Shown: positions 35,835 to 48,331, counted from the first letter of the stretch. The stretch is 64,000 nucleotides of DNA from Mycoplasma testudineum (GCF_002245785.1 NZ_NNCE01000006.1:1-64000), one strand, 5' to 3'. Made by a program: numbers and translations. Notes: generated by a model from the sequence alone, not told the origin.

Positions 35835-37046
35835 TTAGTTATCGATAGAATCGAATTTAATGTTATCTGTATTTCTGCCTAAAGCAATTTCTTGGGTTTT
35901 TTCGTCTTTAATGTCCATCTTTTTAAGCAACTCTAACAAGCGACCTTGAATTGAACGCTCATCAACTAAGTGTCTAAAATCACTTGGTTTTTTTGTTGAC
36001 AATGTAATTTCATGAACAAGACTATTATTGATATTAATTGGTTGAGTGTTGCTATCTTTAACAACTTTTTCTAATTCAACTACATCGCGCGCAAAGATTG
36101 TTACTGTTACAACATTTTCAAATTCATAATCTTGAACTACTCTAGCTAAAATTACTTGAGGTTCATTTTCTAAACCAACAACATTTTGAAGAATTTGCTT
36201 AGTTTTACGAATATTTTTTTCGTCTAAAAATGTTCCAGTTATTATCATTAAAAATTTATTACTTGAAGAAACACCACCATGGAAAATTGGGTTGTTAATT
36301 GCTTGAAATAAAGCTTTTTCAAATCTTTCTTCAGCAACATTTGATGTACCAATTGAAACTAGTCATGTATCTGGTTTATTAGATTTTCTTAAATAACTTT
36401 GAGCTTTAATTCTAGTGTATAAACGAGGGTTATTAACCACATCAGAAAATGCACCAATTAATTGATTTACAATGTTTGTTAGACCTAATAAAACATATTT
36501 ATCTCTTTTAGGAAATGATGAGTTTTTATAAGCATTTATTAAATCAATTTCATGTGTATCAACTAATATGTTTTTAGTTTTAGTTATTGAATTTCTTAAA
36601 TTAGTTAAATGACCACGTAATTTTGCACTATTAAATATTGAATTAACAACTAGTGTAATAACTAATATATCTTCACCAATACTTTTTATGTATTCTATGA
36701 ATTTAGCTGCATAAATAACTGAGTCTGTGTTTCTAGTATTAATTGGAATAATAATCAAATCTAGTGGAGCTAAAACTTGTTTTAGTCTTTGTTCATTTGC
36801 TAAAAAAACTTTTTCAGGTTTTTCGGCATCTTTTGAAATTTGATTTGAGAATCTTGCTTTTTTGCTTCAGTCAAAAAAGTGTTCATGTTTACCGATTTTT
36901 GCACTAATATCTCTTGCTTCTTTACCGAAACGAGCAAAAGTAATTTGTGATTTATATTCGAACTTTAAATCGTAAAGTTCGTTTGTCTTGCAATCACCAA
37001 AGCCAAAGATGGCCATGTTAGGGATATAATTTCCAAAATTTGACAT
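35835..37046 (-). CDS. Degenerate FtsZ homologue lacking the GTP-binding signature
   Basis: 403 aa. The second half is plainly FtsZ-like: LTNIVNQLIGAFSDVVNNP, then VSIGTSNVAEERFEKALFQA, INNPIF, FLMIITG, and VVTVTIFA, in FtsZ order and spacing. In the first half the glycine loop is replaced (AIFGFGDCKTNE, about residues 12-23). The tubulin signature GGGTGTG should follow DLIIIP but reads INTRNTDS (about 102-109). GTP binding is therefore unlikely. It starts 5 nt after a 1231-aa surface protein gene with an AAGGG site. Role unknown; a pseudo-GTPase scaffold is possible. Confidence 0.75.
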
Positions 37047-37051
37047 AATAA

Positions 37052-40000
37052 CTACCCTTTCGCGAATCCTGTAATTGAAGTTGTGTAATTAGCAGCTGAA
37101 GTTTTTTTCGTTACAGTCACTGTTACAACCGTAATTCCTTGATTTCTAGAACTTTCATCATTTGTGATTGAATTGATTCTATAAATTACTCCATTTTCAT
37201 CTTGATAAATTGGATTACCATTTGAATCAGAAGAATTTGTTATTATTCCACTTACCCCTGCAAAATTAAAGTCATTTGCTGATAGCTCAGAAACTTTTGT
37301 ACTTTCTTTTGTTGCATTTACATTATTTGCTTTTTTAAACACAGGTACAAGTTTTTTATCTGATGCCATTTGAACTGCCGTTGCATCTGTCATAAATCCA
37401 CTTAAGTCTATAGTTCTAGTTGCAAAAGCAGCTCCTGCTCCGGCTCGCACAGTAGCCGTTAACATTCCGGCTGCAGAATTTGAATTAGTAATTCCACTAA
37501 CTGATAATTGAATTTTTAATTTTTGTTCTTCGATCATAGTTGGAACATCAACAACGGAAGGATTAAATACTAATTCATTAGCCTGAATAATATCTGAAGG
37601 AATTTCGTTAAAAGATTTTGAGCTATTTACATTAGTTTCTGTACTTGGTAAATATACAATTGAAGTAGAATTTAAGGAACTATTTAAGTAATTTTCTAAC
37701 AATGTTTTGTTTGAAATTAATCCATCTTCAGTTGTAATTTCGATAATTTGAGGAGAACTGTAAACAGTTGTTTCTGCACCATTAATAGCTGTTGTAGTAG
37801 TTGTAGAAATGGCTACTCTAATTCTTAAAACACCTTCGGCATCATTAATTCCATTTGTCTGAGGAATTGCTTCACCTAAATTTTGAACACCTGCATTTGA
37901 ACCTGCAATTGTATTACCTGCTGATGTAGCAATTAAATCGTACTTAACTCTTAAATTTGAATCAAGCGAAATCAATGTTGGGCTTACTGCATTTAGGAAG
38001 TTTGTAGGTTTATTTTTAAATACTCCACCATTATCTGTAACACTATCTCCTGATTTTAATTGTGCCAATTCACTTGGTAATCAAATGCCAGTTTCTAAAG
38101 TTTTTAATTTAACTTTTTCTTCAGTAAATTGTTTGTCAAGGAATCTTTTAATTGTAAATAATCCAGTTAAAGACTGACTAAATGTAGTGGTTGCTTGTGA
38201 ATCTCCAGTTCCTAAAGTTGCTAAAACAGAAATTGTAGCAGTACCTAAAACGTCATTGTGAGCTGTAATTCTAGTTACTTGGAAAGTGATATCTTTATCC
38301 GAAATTGGATTAATAAGTGTGAATGAATTTGTTTGTAAAGCAGAAGGCAATAATTCTCTACTGTTTTCATTAACAATAGCAGTTTGAACTGTACTGCTTG
38401 CTTGTAATAATGTTGCTTGGTTTTCGGTTTTATCTGATTTGAAGCCACCAAAATCAACTGTATAAGTTTGAGATGTTCCACCTTCTGAAGAAGCAGTAAT
38501 TTCTAATGTAACCACTCCGCTTGCACTTGAATTTGTATTTACAATAACTTTAGAAACTCTTAAATTTACACTATTAGCAATTTGATTTGCAGTTAAATCA
38601 GATTGTAAAAAAGTGAAATTTTCAACAGTTAAATCTGATGGTGCAACATCAACAATTAGTCTATTTTGTGTTGTATCTAATGAAACAAATGAAGGTCTAA
38701 CTTTTTTATTTATTGCATCTGTAATGTTTCTATTTGCTAAGTTTGTACTTGATAAGAAACCATCTTGTGTAACTCTTAAATATACAAAATTTTCATCTGT
38801 ACTTGTAGTTGTTGTTCCAGTTAATGTTAATTTAACATAAAAACTTACACTTCCAGAAGCATCATTAGAAGTAATTAATGGGAATGTTGTTTCTACACCA
38901 TTTGCATTTTTAACAGGAGGTCTTTGAACAATTTCAAAATCAACAGTAGCACCTTCTGGTTTAGTAATTGTTAATGTAGATTTAAGTTTTTCTAATTGAG
39001 CGGTGGCATTTGCTTCTGACATTACACCTTGCACGATTACAGATGGTAAAACAGCACTAGCGTTACCAAATGTACCTGGTTGATAAGAAATATCTAACTG
39101 TGATCTATCAGTTCCTCTAGAAGCATTATTATATGCATCGTATATTAAATAATCATTTTGAGTTAAAAATTTATTCATTGGAATTGATAATTTTGTTGTT
39201 GCTGTGTGATTTAGTAAATCAACAATTTCTAACTCGATTGTAACTGATGTATCAGCAGTTTTTGTAGCTTGATTAATTGTGAAACTGAAATTTTTCCCTG
39301 ATTCTTGGTGTTGTTTACTATTTCTGTGATTTAAGAATCAGTCAAATGATTCTTTATTAAATTTTAATGCTTGTAACTGTTCTGGTGTAGCTGCTTTTAC
39401 AATAGTTTCAAACAAATTAAGAGCTGCAACAAATTTATCAATGTCGTATATGATAATTGAAGCTATTGTACGTGAAAAAGCTTGAAATGATTCAGCGCTA
39501 TTTGTTGCATAAATATCATCAATTTTAGTTCCATTATTTGTCGAAAGATATTCATCACTAATAATTCCGTGTGAATCTATCGAAGCATTGTAAAGAATAG
39601 ATGTGTTGATTATATCAACAAAATATCCAAGATTTAATCTTGCATATGCTGATAATGTTTGGAATCCAGTTACTATTTGTGTTAGTTCAAAATTTTCAAA
39701 ATGTGTAGCTGAATTTGGAGCAGGACTTGCTAGAATTCTAAGAGATACTTCACCAGTATCGTTGTTGATTGAATCGATTCCGTCAATTGTAAATTGGATT
39801 GAAATTGCTTGATTAATATTAGCTGATTCATTGATAATAGTATCAGTTGATGTTGGAGTATTTAAAACAAAATTTGTTCTTAAAGTTGCTTGAGAATCGG
39901 AAGAAAATTCAGATGGTAATATAGTTGATTGTGCAATTGAACCTACATATGTAATTCTTGGAATATTATTTCTTTCAGCAAATCTTTCATTTAATCATGA

Positions 40001-40747
40001 CTTAACAGGGTCTGTTATACCAGAAATCTGAACATTATATGTCCCACTTACAACTGGATTGTCAGGTGAGTTAGGAACGCCATCTGTAACTGTAATATTT
40101 AAAGTAACTTCTGTGTTTGTTGGTGCAATTGAACTTTTGTCAATGCTTATTGAGTAGGTTTCTCCAAATTGAGAAACAGGATTAATAAAATCTTCAGGAG
40201 TTAATTCACTAGCTGTTTTAGTTTTTGGTGCTAAACCATCAATTGTGTTTCATCTTGGGATTGGCTTGTCTTGTAATATTGCTTCGATAACTCTTTGACT
40301 TGTAACTTTAAAACCAGTAACTAGTGAAGTAAAAGTTTGAGAAATAGCTGGAGCATTAGTTTTAAATGATTTGCTAACTGTAAAAGTAACTTCTACAGCA
40401 TTTCTTCCAGAAGGAGCAATGCCGGTAATTTGTACTGAATAACCACTTGAAATTAATTCGTTTGCAGTTAAATTAGAAACAATTGTGAAATTAGAAACTG
40501 AAAGTGAACTATCTAAATTTGAAACAGATGAAATAGTTTCAATACCGTTGTTAGCAACGAATTCAACATCTAAATTAGATAGTTCTTTTCATCTTCTAAT
40601 TGTTCCAACATTATTAAATCTTTCTTCTGTAGTATATGTAGCTTCATTTTTTTGCGATAAAATCACACCACCTGCGACAAATGACCCGATTAACGGGAGC
40701 GCAACAGCTGATGTTGCACCAATCATAATGACATATTTTTTCTTCAT
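37052..40747 (-). CDS. Large membrane-anchored surface protein 2 (paralogue of surface protein 1)
   Basis: 1231 aa. A hydrophobic N-terminal helix (YVIMIGATSAVALPLIGSFV) anchors it without a lipobox Cys. The body is Ser/Thr/Asn-rich and made of repeated beta modules closing with GF-type strands (VTGFKVTS, VTGFQTLS, QDGFLSST, FGGFKSDK, LSGFMTDA, ITGFAKG). The build is like the protein at 10175-13948, so the two are probably paralogues, but in this one the C-terminus ends exactly at a GF module. It is followed within 5 nt by the FtsZ-like gene. Confidence 0.75.
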
Positions 40748-40877
40748 ATCTTCTCCATATATAAAAATTGATGACCCTTAAAAGTCAACATTTATAAGTT
40801 ATTCATATTATAAGTCTTAAGTGCTTTTTATAAACCAAATAATGGATGTAATTTTATCAATAATATGACAGTTAAAA

Positions 40878-41570
40878 CTATTTATTTTGCCCCATTTTTT
40901 CTAATGCACTTTGAGCAGCATGCATCTTTGATTCTTTTTTATTTTTAGCAATTCCTTGGCCGTATAATTTGCCTTCAAAATATAAAGATGTTTCGAACAA
41001 TTTATCTTTTGTTTCAACTGTTCTATATTCAGGTTTTGAATTTGAAAATGCTTGAACGTATTCTTGAAAAAGACTTTTAGGATCTTTTAATTCACTGATT
41101 TTTCGATCTTTTACTTCGCTAAAAAGATATTTTATTAAAAAATCAATTAATTTTTTTTCTCCAAACGCATAGTAAATAGCTGCACAAAGAGCTTCGAAAA
41201 GATCAGCTTGAATTTTTTCGTTATTTTCTAAGTCGATGGCTCCATTACTTTTTAAAAATATTTTATTTAAACCTAGTGTTCTTGAAACTTGAGCTAAATT
41301 TTCAGTATTTACCAATTTAACTCTCATCATCGAAGCTTTTCCAGGTTCGGTATATTTTAAATTTTCATAAATAAAACGGGCACTCATGACTTGCAAAAGA
41401 CTATCACCAACAAATTCAAGCATCTCATAATTACCTTTTATTTTATGTTCGTTTTCATAAGTTTTATGTCTTAAAGCATTAACAAAATAATTAACGTCTT
41501 TGTCGCTAATATTTAAATCGAACATTCGTAAATGATCTATGATAGTTTGAATTTCTTTTTCGTGAGTCAT
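40878..41570 (-). CDS. rnc: Ribonuclease III
   Basis: 230 aa. Catalytic signature YEMLEFVGDSLLQVM, second acidic cluster QADLFEALCAAIYYAFG, and a C-terminal double-stranded RNA-binding domain (KNKKESKMHAAQSALEKM). It processes rRNA precursors and other duplex RNA. The ATG overlaps the plsX stop (TAATG). Confidence 0.97.
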   Translation of the reverse strand: MTHEKEIQTIIDHLRMFDLNISDKDVNYFVNALRHKTYENEHKIKGNYEMLEFVGDSLLQVMSARFIYENLKYTEPGKASMMRVKLVNTENLAQVSRTLGLNKIFLKSNGAIDLENNEKIQADLFEALCAAIYYAFGEKKLIDFLIKYLFSEVKDRKISELKDPKSLFQEYVQAFSNSKPEYRTVETKDKLFETSLYFEGKLYGQGIAKNKKESKMHAAQSALEKMGQNK

Positions 41571-42553
41571 TATTTCAATGCCACCTTCATTTTTTCAATT
41601 ACATTATTTTCTAAGCCCATTTTTACCTGATTTAAAGCTCCGATTCAGGCTTTTTTATCACTTGATCCATGCGCTTTAACAACGATAGATTCTAGTCCCA
41701 TTATTAATGCTCCACCAACGTTTCTATGATCTAAAACTTCTTTAGCATCTCTAAAAGCTTGCTTTAGTATTAAAGCCCCTAATTTTCGAATAAATCCTTT
41801 TGTGACTTCTTTTTTAATTAAAGATACAAAAGATTTTATAGCACCTTCGTATGATTTTAAAACCATATTTCCAGCATATCCATCACAAACTAAAATGTCA
41901 GTAGAATTATCCATTAATTCTTTAGGTTCTAAAAATCCTTTGTAAAATTCTGGCAATTCACTTTTCAATCTTTCATCAGCTTCGTGATGTCAACCAAAGC
42001 CTTTGTATGATTCAGTTCCAACATTTAACAAGTTTATTCTAGGGTTTTCTATTTTTAAAATTTCTTCTGAAAATACTTTACCGATTTTGGCTCAGTTAAC
42101 TAAATATTCTGGTTTAACTTCTAAATTAGCACCTACGTCTAAAACCAAGAATTTTTTATTTAAAGTTGTTGTTGGGAAAATTGGCATAAATGCAGGTCTA
42201 GAAATATTTTCTAATCTTTTAATGAATAAAACTGAATATGCTAGTAATGAAGCGGTATCACCACTTGAAATGAATGCATCGACTTTTTTATCTTTAAGTA
42301 AAAAAATTCCTTCTTTCATAGAAGTATCAATTTTTTTTATTTCTAATAAACTGTTTGATTTCAAACTAACAACTGTTGGATTATTTATAATCTCAAAATT
42401 TGAATTAGTTTTTATATATTTTTCTATTTCAGTTTTATCACCAACGATGTAGAAATAGTAATTTGGATTTTTATTTGAAAAATCTAATAAGGCATCTAAA
42501 GCAGGTTTAATACCTAAATCATTACCCATAACATCTATAGCAATTTTAAACAT
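41570..42553 (-). CDS. plsX: Phosphate acyltransferase PlsX
   Basis: 327 aa, opening FKIAIDVMGNDLGIKPALDA; later VDAFISSGDTASLLAYS and LDVGANLEVKPEYL are family segments. It makes acyl-phosphate for phospholipid synthesis. Preceded by fakA and followed by rnc, matching Firmicute order yloV-...-plsX-...-rnc. Start overlaps the fakA stop. Confidence 0.95.
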
Positions 42554-44187
42554 TATTTAACACCAAAAATATAATCATAAATTGGTTGTCCTCCATTTAC
42601 AATTTCAATTTCGATATCATCATATCTAGATATGATTCAATCAGCTACTTCTTGAGCTTCTTCTTCGGTGCGGCCGGCTCCATAATAAATATAAACAATT
42701 TCCTTGTCATTGTCAATTATGTCTTTAAGAGCATATTTAGCTGCATCAAGTGATTTGTGTTTTGTGTTTATTATTTTACCATTAATAATTGTTAAATATT
42801 CACCAGGTTTTATTCTTACTCCATTTATTTTAGTTTCTCGATCAGATTTTGCAATAGCTGCTGTTTCAAGATCACTTAATCCATCTTCAATTAGTTCAAC
42901 ATTTTCTTCTAAATTATTATGTGGAGAAAAATGTTGTATTGCAACAATTCCGGCTATTTCACTTTTTGTTGGAATCACTTTAACAATTTTGTCTTTGATA
43001 GTTTGGGCAGCTTGCTCTGCAGCTAAAATTACATTTGAATTATTAGGTAAAACGAATACAACTTCTGAATTTATTTTTTTAATTGCTTCGATAATTTGTT
43101 TAGCGCTTGGATTATGTGCTTCTTTATTACCAATAACACCTGCTGCTCCAAATTCTAGCATTTTAGCTGCAAAACCAGGACCTAAATTTGAAGTTAAAAT
43201 GGCACTTTTTGTTTTATCAACACTTGGAATTGACATTTCAGCTGTATTCTGACTTTGTCTAGATTGTAAAGTCATGTTATCAATTTTAATTTTAATTAAA
43301 TCTCCAGCTGAATGAACTAAATCAAGAAATTTACCAGGACGCATTGAATGACCATGAACTTTTAAAATATCAGTATCTTGAATCACAACTAGTGATTCGG
43401 CAAATTTTGAAAATTTATCAACGAATTTATCTTTTCTAAAACTATTTGGCTTTTTAATTTTCAAAATAAATTCAGTACAGTAACCAAATTCAACATTTTT
43501 ATCATCTGTATGAAAACCACTTATTTCACCAGTTAACTCATTTTTGTCAATATTTAATCTAACTTCTTCACCGTGAAGATATTTTTGCATACCAGAAAAA
43601 ATCTCGTATAGACCTCTACCACCTGAATCAACAACTCCAACTTCACGAAGAACTTTTAATTTTTCAGGAGTTTTATCAACAGAGCTTTTTGAATAAACAA
43701 CTAATTTTGTGAATAAATCTTGAAAATTAGCGATTGCACCTTTTTTGGTTTGAAGTTTTTCACTTACTTCTCTAATTACAGTTAAAATTGTGCCTTCGAC
43801 CGGTTCTAATACTGCTTTGTATGCATATTCAGATGCAGATTTTAAAGCTAGAATGAAATCATCAACTGTTACAGTTGTTTTGTTTTCCATTCCAACTGAA
43901 AGACCTCTAAATATCTGACTTAAAATGACACCTGAATTTCCTCGAGCACTCAAAAGCATTTGTTTTGCAATTGCATTTGAAAGTTCAGAAATGGTTGAAT
44001 AATTATTTTGACTTATGAAAAGTGCAGGGTCATTAACTGATGAAGACATATTTGAACCTGTATCACCATCTGGAACAGGAAAGACATTAAGTCGATTAAT
44101 TTCATCTTTAAAATTTTCTAAATTTTTTGCTCCTGAAACGTACATTCTAGTATACGTCTGAGCATCTAAAACGGTAATTTTTTCCAT
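42553..44187 (-). CDS. fakA: Fatty acid kinase, FakA (DAK2 domain)
   Basis: 544 aa. The N-terminal DAK2/DhaL domain has NVFPVPDGDTGSNMSSS with the Asp residues that bind Mg-ATP, then SARGNSGVILSQIFRG. A middle and a C-terminal domain complete the usual length. With a FakB partner it phosphorylates exogenous fatty acids, feeding PlsX next door. No fakB is in the window. AAGGAAA lies before the ATG. Confidence 0.93.
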
Positions 44188-44274
44188 TTAATTTCCTTTT
44201 GTCAATATTTAGTAATTTTTGACTGTGTTTCGTCCCTTAATTTTACAATTTAAGTCAAAAAAAATTGATTATTT

Positions 44275-44280
44275 TATAAT
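44275..44280 (+). promoter_or_regulatory. TATAAT 6 nt before the recO start
   Basis: A consensus -10 is followed by GTGAAT and ATG. With normal spacing the transcript starts at the ATG, so recO mRNA is probably leaderless. This also argues against a GTG start at 44281. Confidence 0.6.
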
Positions 44281-44286
44281 GTGAAT

Positions 44287-44958
44287 ATGTCTGCAAAACA
44301 AGAAACCGGTATCCTTTCGAAAATAATAAAATATCAGGATCAAGATGCAATACTTCGAGTGTTTTTTAAAGATAGAATAGTTCTAATTTATGCACCAGGA
44401 ATATTTAAAACTACAAGCAAAAATAGAAACAATCTATTTGAAGGTGCGTTAATAAACTTTGAATTTTTCCAAGCTAGACTAACTACTAAAATGTCAAGAT
44501 TAAAAACTGCAACACTAATTTACAATTGAAAATTTATTGATCAAGAGCAACAATTTTGAATTCCGAATTGACTTAAATTGTTGCAAGCAATTGATACAAC
44601 TAGTGAAGAATTTTTTAATTTTTACCAATATGCGTTAAGGAATTTTAATTATGAAAATAATATTTATTTAACAACATATTTATATTATTTATCACTAGAA
44701 CTATTAGGTTACAAACAAAATTTTAATAGCTGCGTTATCGATAAAAGAAGGACTCAAATTTCTAATTTTGATTTATCAAGCGGCGGTTTTTTATGCATTT
44801 ATCACAGCATGAATAAAGCACCAATTGAGATACTAAAATCACTAAATTATTTAACTAAAAGTTATAGTGATTTTTTAAATAAAACAACTAGAAAAACTGT
44901 TAATGATATCTATCAAATTTTTAAAGATTTTATAAGCAATAATTCTTATTTACATTAA
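44287..44958 (+). CDS. recO: DNA repair protein RecO
   Basis: 223 aa. N-terminal OB fold (TGILSKIIKYQDQDAILRVF) and helical C-terminal domain ending with the NFDLSSGGFLC segment. The usual CxxC zinc site is reduced to single Cys residues. It loads RecA with RecR. The start is the ATG after TATAAT. Its stop overlaps the rnjA stop on the other strand (44955-44958, TTAA). Confidence 0.88.
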
Positions 44959-46847
44959 TCATCTTCTTCTTCATTGTCATCGACATTATCAAATAAGTTT
45001 AACGATTTTCTCAATTTACTTATTGTTTCTTTAGCCTGTGATAAATTAGGTTTTTTAGTTTTATCTTTTTTATCATTTTTTGAATTAGTTTGGTTATTTT
45101 CATAACTAGAATCTTTAGATAATTCGTTTTTAATTAATGCGATAATTGGATCATCTTCATCTTCTTTTATTAAAATAACAGGTATTATAATTGGTCTTCT
45201 GCGCTTTTCTTTGTGGAAAAATACTCTCAACCTATCTATTATTAATTTTTCTAATTCTTCGACTGTTCAAGTTGGTTTTTTAGTTTTTTTGTCAAATTTA
45301 TTTTTGATAGTATAAAGAACCGAAGAGTGAACTAATTTATTAGCTGTTTCAATAAATTCTTGTGATTTTCTAATAAAAAGTGAACCTTTAGAAATTAGTT
45401 TTGGTCTGTTGATAATTCGATTTAATTTTTTATTTATACAAATTACAGCTGTCACAAAACCATTTTGTCCCAATGTGTTTCTTTCTGAAACTATTGTTTG
45501 TGATTCGGTTAAAACAGTTCCACCATCAATGTATATTGGTCTTACATCAATTCTTTCATCGCTAATTGTTAATTCGCCTTTTTCCATGTAAACGATTTGT
45601 CCTGCATCAGGAATTATAATGTTTTCTTCTTTAACACCACATTCGATCGCCGTTTGACCATGGAAAACTTCCATTCTATAATCACCGTGGTATGGCATGA
45701 AATATTTTGGTCTAGATAGTTTAAAAGTTTTAATATGTTCATCAATATAAGCGTGACCAGAAGTATGTAAATAACCATCTACACCGTTTTCCTTTATAAT
45801 TGCACCTAACTTATATAGCCTATTAATTAGTAATTCAATTTTCATTCTATTTCCAGGAATTGGACTTGATGAAAATATAATTACATCATTATGCATGATT
45901 TTAATTTGATGATGTTTACCATAAGACATTCTTGATAAAGCAGCAAGTTCTTCACCTTGACTTCCGGTAGTTAAAACCATGATTTCATTATCTTCATATT
46001 GGTTCATTTCTTTTTTATTAATGAACACTGAATCATCAACATTTAAATAACCTAATTTTCTACCAATTTCAATTCCATTTACCATTGAACGACCAAATAT
46101 AGCTATCTTCTTATTGTGTTTAACACCAAGCAAAAGAATTTCTTTCATTCTAGTTAAATTCGAAGCAAAACCAGTAACTATAATTTTACGTTTAGCTTCT
46201 ACAATTATTTTTTCAATGTCTTTAAGAATGTCTTTTTCACTAGGTGAATGGCCAGAGCGCATTGCATTTGTAGAATCAGACAAAAGCACTGTCAAACCTT
46301 CATCACCGATTTGTTTTAATTTATCAAAATCAGTCATGTTAGTTATTGGAGTATAGTCAAATCGATAATCCCCTGTCATTAGCAATTTACCTTCTGGTGA
46401 TGAAACTCTAATTCCGAATGCATCTGGTATTGAGTGTTGAGCAGTTCAAAAATCAACTGTCAAAGTTCCTAATTTATATTTATCTTCAGCTTTAATTTCA
46501 ATAAATTCGACTTTAACATTTACATTTTGGTCTTTAAATTTGTATTTTAAATACTCAATTGCAATTTTAGGAGCAAATATTTTTTTAATATTTACTTGTC
46601 TTACTAAAAAAGTTACTCCACCTAAATGGTCTTCGTGACCATGTGTTATAAGTAATGCTTCAATTTTACTTTCATTTTCTTTTAGATACTGGTAATTAGG
46701 TATCATTCCGTTTAATCCGGTGGTTGCGCTATCAGCAAATTTGATTCCACTATCGATTATAACAATCGAATTTTCGTGTTCAATAATCAACGTAGATTTA
46801 CCAATTTCTTTAAAACCACCTAATCCAATAATTTTTGTTTTGGACAT
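44955..46847 (-). CDS. rnjA: Ribonuclease J
   Basis: 630 aa. Beta-lactamase fold motif HGHEDHLGG binds two metals; the beta-CASP part has SDSTNAMRSGHSPSE, TTGSQGEE and HTSGHA, and the C-terminal domain ends in an acidic tail. An exo/endonuclease central to RNA decay and rRNA maturation in this group. Length is slightly greater than Bacillus RNase J1 (555). Confidence 0.95.
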
Positions 46848-47027
46848 AGTTTCTCCGTTATTTTTTTGATTAATATATAGTAATTAGCTTTATGAAGCTA
46901 TCATGTAAATTTTAAGGGAAAAAGATAACAATAGCATCCAAAAAATAAATAAAATTTAACGGCTGAAATTAAAAATTTAAAGTTATTAATATCTGCTAAA
47001 TTCTCTTATTTTTTGCAAAAAATAAAA

Positions 47028-47046
47028 AATCTCATTAAGCGAGATT
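47028..47046 (-). terminator. Intrinsic terminator after def
   Basis: A 6-bp stem (AATCTC / GAGATT) with a 7-nt loop is followed on the minus strand by TTTTTTATTTTTT. It sits 5 bp past the def stop. Confidence 0.75.
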
Positions 47047-47050
47047 AAAT

Positions 47051-47599
47051 TTATATTAAAACTAAATCCTTTTCTTTTTTTCAAGGATTTTTTCTGTCCA
47101 AATGATCTATGAACAATTTTCCATTTAAATGATCTAATTCATGTTGGAAAACAATTGCAACATATCCTTCAAGATCATATTCCATTAACTGTTTTTCATT
47201 ATATGAATAGGCTCTAACCTTTATTTTAATACTTCTTTTAACATATCCTTCTTGATTAGGTCATGATTCAGAAACACTTAAGCAACCTTCACCTGTATGA
47301 AGAGCAATTTTTTCGTCACTTTGTCAAAGTAATTCAGGATTAATCATAACATCTTTAAAAATTGGATTATCAGGGTCTTCTTCATTTGGAACAAAAACAT
47401 AAAACATTCTTTTTAAAATACCATATTGGACTGCAGCAACTCCTACACCTGGACGATATTTACTTCCTGGTTTTTGACTATCATCTATATGTTCAATCAT
47501 TTGTTCAGCTAATTCAACATTGACTTTATTTAGAGGTCATGTTACCTCTTTTGAAATTTGGCGTAAAACTTTACGCGGTAATTGTACTAATTCAACCAT
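47051..47599 (-). CDS. def: Peptide deformylase
   Basis: 182 aa, read through several TGA(Trp) codons. All three motifs are present: GVGVAAVQYG, EGCLSV with the metal-binding Cys, and HELDHLNG with the two His and catalytic Glu. It removes the formyl group from nascent proteins. TAAAAT lies 9 nt before the ATG and there is no ribosome-binding site, so the leader is very short. Confidence 0.95.
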
Positions 47600-47667
47600 A
47601 ATTCTAAAATTTTAACTTATTAGTACGTTATTGTAGTTAATTTGAATTTATTATCTTAGATTTTAAA

Positions 47668-47676
47668 TGTTATTAT
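47668..47676 (+). promoter_or_regulatory. Extended -10 promoter of rsmD, 6 nt before ATG
   Basis: TGT-TATTAT followed by TAAATC and the rsmD ATG. Predicts a leaderless mRNA. Confidence 0.5.
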
Positions 47677-47682
47677 TAAATC

Positions 47683-48231
47683 ATGTTGAGAGTGATTGCT
47701 GGCAAATATCGTGGAATGAAATTGGAACTTCCTAATAAAAATACAACTCGTCCCACTACCGATAGAATGAAAGAAGCAAATTTTTCTAGTCTTCAATTTT
47801 TTATTGAAGGCAAAATTTTTTTAGATTTATTTTCCGGTTCAGGTTCTAATCCAATTGAAGCTGTTTCGCGAGGAGCAATGAAAGCTATTGCTGTTGAAAA
47901 AGATAATTTTGCATATAAAGTTTTATTAAATAATATTGCTAAAGTTAAAGCTGAAAATATTGATACGTATTTAATGGATGCACTAATTTTTTTAAAATCA
48001 AAAAAAGGTATGCAAGTTGATGTAATTTATCTAGATCCTCCATTTAAAGATGTAATGTTATTAAATCAATGTTTAAAATTAATTTCAGAAAATAATTTTT
48101 TAAATAAAACTGGAAAAATATTAATTGAAACTCATAAAGATGCCACAGTTGAAATTCCTGAGAAAATGATTATTGTAAAAGATAAATCATACGGTAAAAA
48201 AATTATGCTTTTTGTTCAACATGTAATTTAA
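47683..48231 (+). CDS. rsmD: 16S rRNA guanine-N2 methyltransferase RsmD
   Basis: 182 aa. Opening LRVIAGKYRGMKLELP, substrate segment TRPTTDRMKEANF, SAM loop LDLFSGSGSNPIEAVSRGA and catalytic DPPF are RsmD signatures. It methylates G966 (E. coli numbering) of 16S rRNA. Predicted leaderless. Confidence 0.95.
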   Translation: MLRVIAGKYRGMKLELPNKNTTRPTTDRMKEANFSSLQFFIEGKIFLDLFSGSGSNPIEAVSRGAMKAIAVEKDNFAYKVLLNNIAKVKAENIDTYLMDALIFLKSKKGMQVDVIYLDPPFKDVMLLNQCLKLISENNFLNKTGKILIETHKDATVEIPEKMIIVKDKSYGKKIMLFVQHVI

Positions 48232-48315
48232 ATTACTTCATAATTTTTTTATGAACAATTTATCGCAAAATATTTGACTTATTAATTAATTTTGTGATAA
48301 AAGGAAAATCTAATT

Positions 48316-48321
48316 TATAAT
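48316..48321 (+). promoter_or_regulatory. -10 promoter of gmk
   Basis: TATAAT lies 10 nt before the gmk ATG, giving a leader of only about 3-4 nt. The AAGGAAAA upstream lies before this -10, so it cannot be the ribosome-binding site of a transcript from it. Confidence 0.45.
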
Positions 48322-48331
48322 GTTCTTTACA

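Noticed and set aside
42704-43252. A 182-aa hydrophobic ORF on the + strand
   Set aside because: It lies wholly antisense to fakA, whose motifs and length are complete; it is a composition shadow.
46848-47027. A small gene or RNA in the gap between def and rnjA
   Set aside because: Only short, TAA-broken frames and AT-rich sequence are seen; apart from the def terminator nothing is supportable.
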